Of a stretch of 64,000 nucleotides of DNA, positions 63,519 to 64,000 are shown piece by piece; the first letter of the stretch is position 1, and every line of letters begins with the position of its first letter. The translations under genes were made by a program, and so were the position numbers. Source of the stretch: Pinus tabuliformis (lineage: Eukaryota; Streptophyta; Pinopsida; Pinales; Pinaceae); NCBI GenBank assembly GCA_031772625.1, contig CM062812.1:730272300-730336299 (forward strand), written 5' to 3'. The notes under the pieces are model-generated. The model was not told where the DNA came from and ran no database searches. It was given only the letters and a program-made list of their open reading frames with translations.

Positions 63519-64000
63519 TCTTATGGCCTCAAGTCTAGCAATTGGTGCAAAAGTTTCTTCAAAGTCTATGCCTTCTTATTGAGCATACCCTTTACAAACA
63601 ATTCTTGCCTTGTTTCTAATAACATCTCCATTTTCATTCAGTTTGTTTTTGAATATCCATTTTGTGCCTATTACATTTTTATCGTTTGGTCTAGGAATCA
63701 ACTCCCAAGTGTTATTCTTTTCAATCTACTCCAGTTCTTCATCATGGCCTTGACCCAGCATTCATCTTTGCATGCTTAACTTACATTTTGTGGTTCAGTG
63801 GAGGAGAGCAATGCTAGGTAGCTTGAAGCTTCTGAAATAGTTCTTCTTGTTTGTACACTTGCCTCTTTCTGCCCCAAAATTTGAGATTCTGGATGATTCT
63901 TTTGAACGTACATGGATGGAGTCTTTTCTTCTATCCTTATCTATTCTTCTGGTGTCTCATAGGTTTCTTCTTCATCATGAGTCTAATTTTTTGTTGAAGG
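63519..64000 (-). pseudogene. Copia reverse transcriptase N-terminus
   Basis: Minus strand reads NTWELIPRPNDKNVIGTKWI, FKNKLNENGDVIRNKARIVC and GIDFEETFAPIARLEAIR, leading into the open stretch at 63518. It also shows acidic linker text (about 63990-63800) typical between integrase and polymerase. Confidence 0.8.

Larger units (their letters stand above)
59923..64000 (-). mobile_element. SIRE-like Ty1/copia element, 3' part, runs off right edge
   Basis: 3' LTR 59923-61469, purine tract 61470-61483, a long 3' leader (61484-62258) and pol from 62259 to beyond 64000. The 5-mer CTATA (59918-59922) left of the LTR is the visible half of a target duplication. The polymerase wording (FEMSLLGELTYFLGLQVHQ, SLLYLTGTRPDIMHAVGIVG) and the long 3' leader with several purine tracts fit SIRE/Maximus. 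It inserted into the chromovirus polymerase, so it is the younger of the two. Broken at least once in the part seen. Confidence 0.9.

Noticed and set aside
1-64000. Host protein-coding genes
   Set aside because: Every open stretch with recognisable motifs belongs to a retroelement; no exon-intron series or host domain was found by eye.

Overview
This window looks like intergenic DNA from a large plant genome. I found no host gene, rRNA, tRNA or CRISPR array that I can defend. Almost all recognisable sequence comes from plant LTR retrotransposons (Ty3/gypsy and Ty1/copia), often one inside another, with satellite-like and simple-sequence DNA between them. The AT-rich composition, long decayed spacers and nested LTR elements suggest a gymnosperm or another large-genome seed plant; the species cannot be read from this.

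Layout. (1) 1 to about 9.9 kb: the 5' part of a minus-strand Tat-type Ty3/gypsy element that runs off the left edge. It has gag, protease and an RNase H placed before the reverse transcriptase position, a clear primer-binding site, and what may be a very long LTR (3537 to about 9873) holding its own decayed reading frame of about 1,200 codons. (2) 10.4-11.7 kb: a decayed piece of a similar retroelement-associated ORF. (3) 12583-15624: a short Tork-like copia element with two LTRs and a perfect 5-bp target duplication. (4) 16.8-27.7 kb: an old minus-strand copia element whose gag region was split by a plus-strand compact chromovirus (20040-25621), which itself carries a 2.5-kb solo LTR (20380-22925). 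A tRNA-like SINE sits in the copia's right LTR. (5) 28440-36295: a complete-layout minus-strand Ty3/gypsy element inside an older copia-like gag remnant. (6) about 39.4-42.1 kb: a plus-strand Athila/Tat-like LTR, primer site and gag remnant. (7) 43694-43868: a foldback/MITE-like palindrome. (8) 43882-49781: a second, complete-layout copy of the compact chromovirus, minus strand. (9) 50.2-52.9 kb: a 57-bp tandem array, a TA microsatellite, a 1.1-kb pyrimidine tract with a higher-order repeat, and AT-rich repeats. (10) 55.0-56.9 kb: a coiled-coil ORF remnant with a tandem duplication. (11) 56883-59922: a third chromovirus copy, carrying a 138-bp insertion with a hammerhead-ribozyme-like core and cut by (12) a SIRE-like copia element whose 3' LTR (59923-61469) and pol run off the right edge.

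The genes do not form a pathway. Each set of gag, protease, reverse transcriptase, RNase H and integrase belongs to a retrotransposon life cycle, and all copies look broken as fossils except where the window shows only part of them. The items most worth a second look are the ORF-bearing giant LTR with plant promoter motifs, the protease-RNase H order, the hammerhead-like small insertion, the in-frame tandem triplication in the nested chromovirus, and the repeated GTATACGC-type motif across the SIRE-like LTR and 3' leader.
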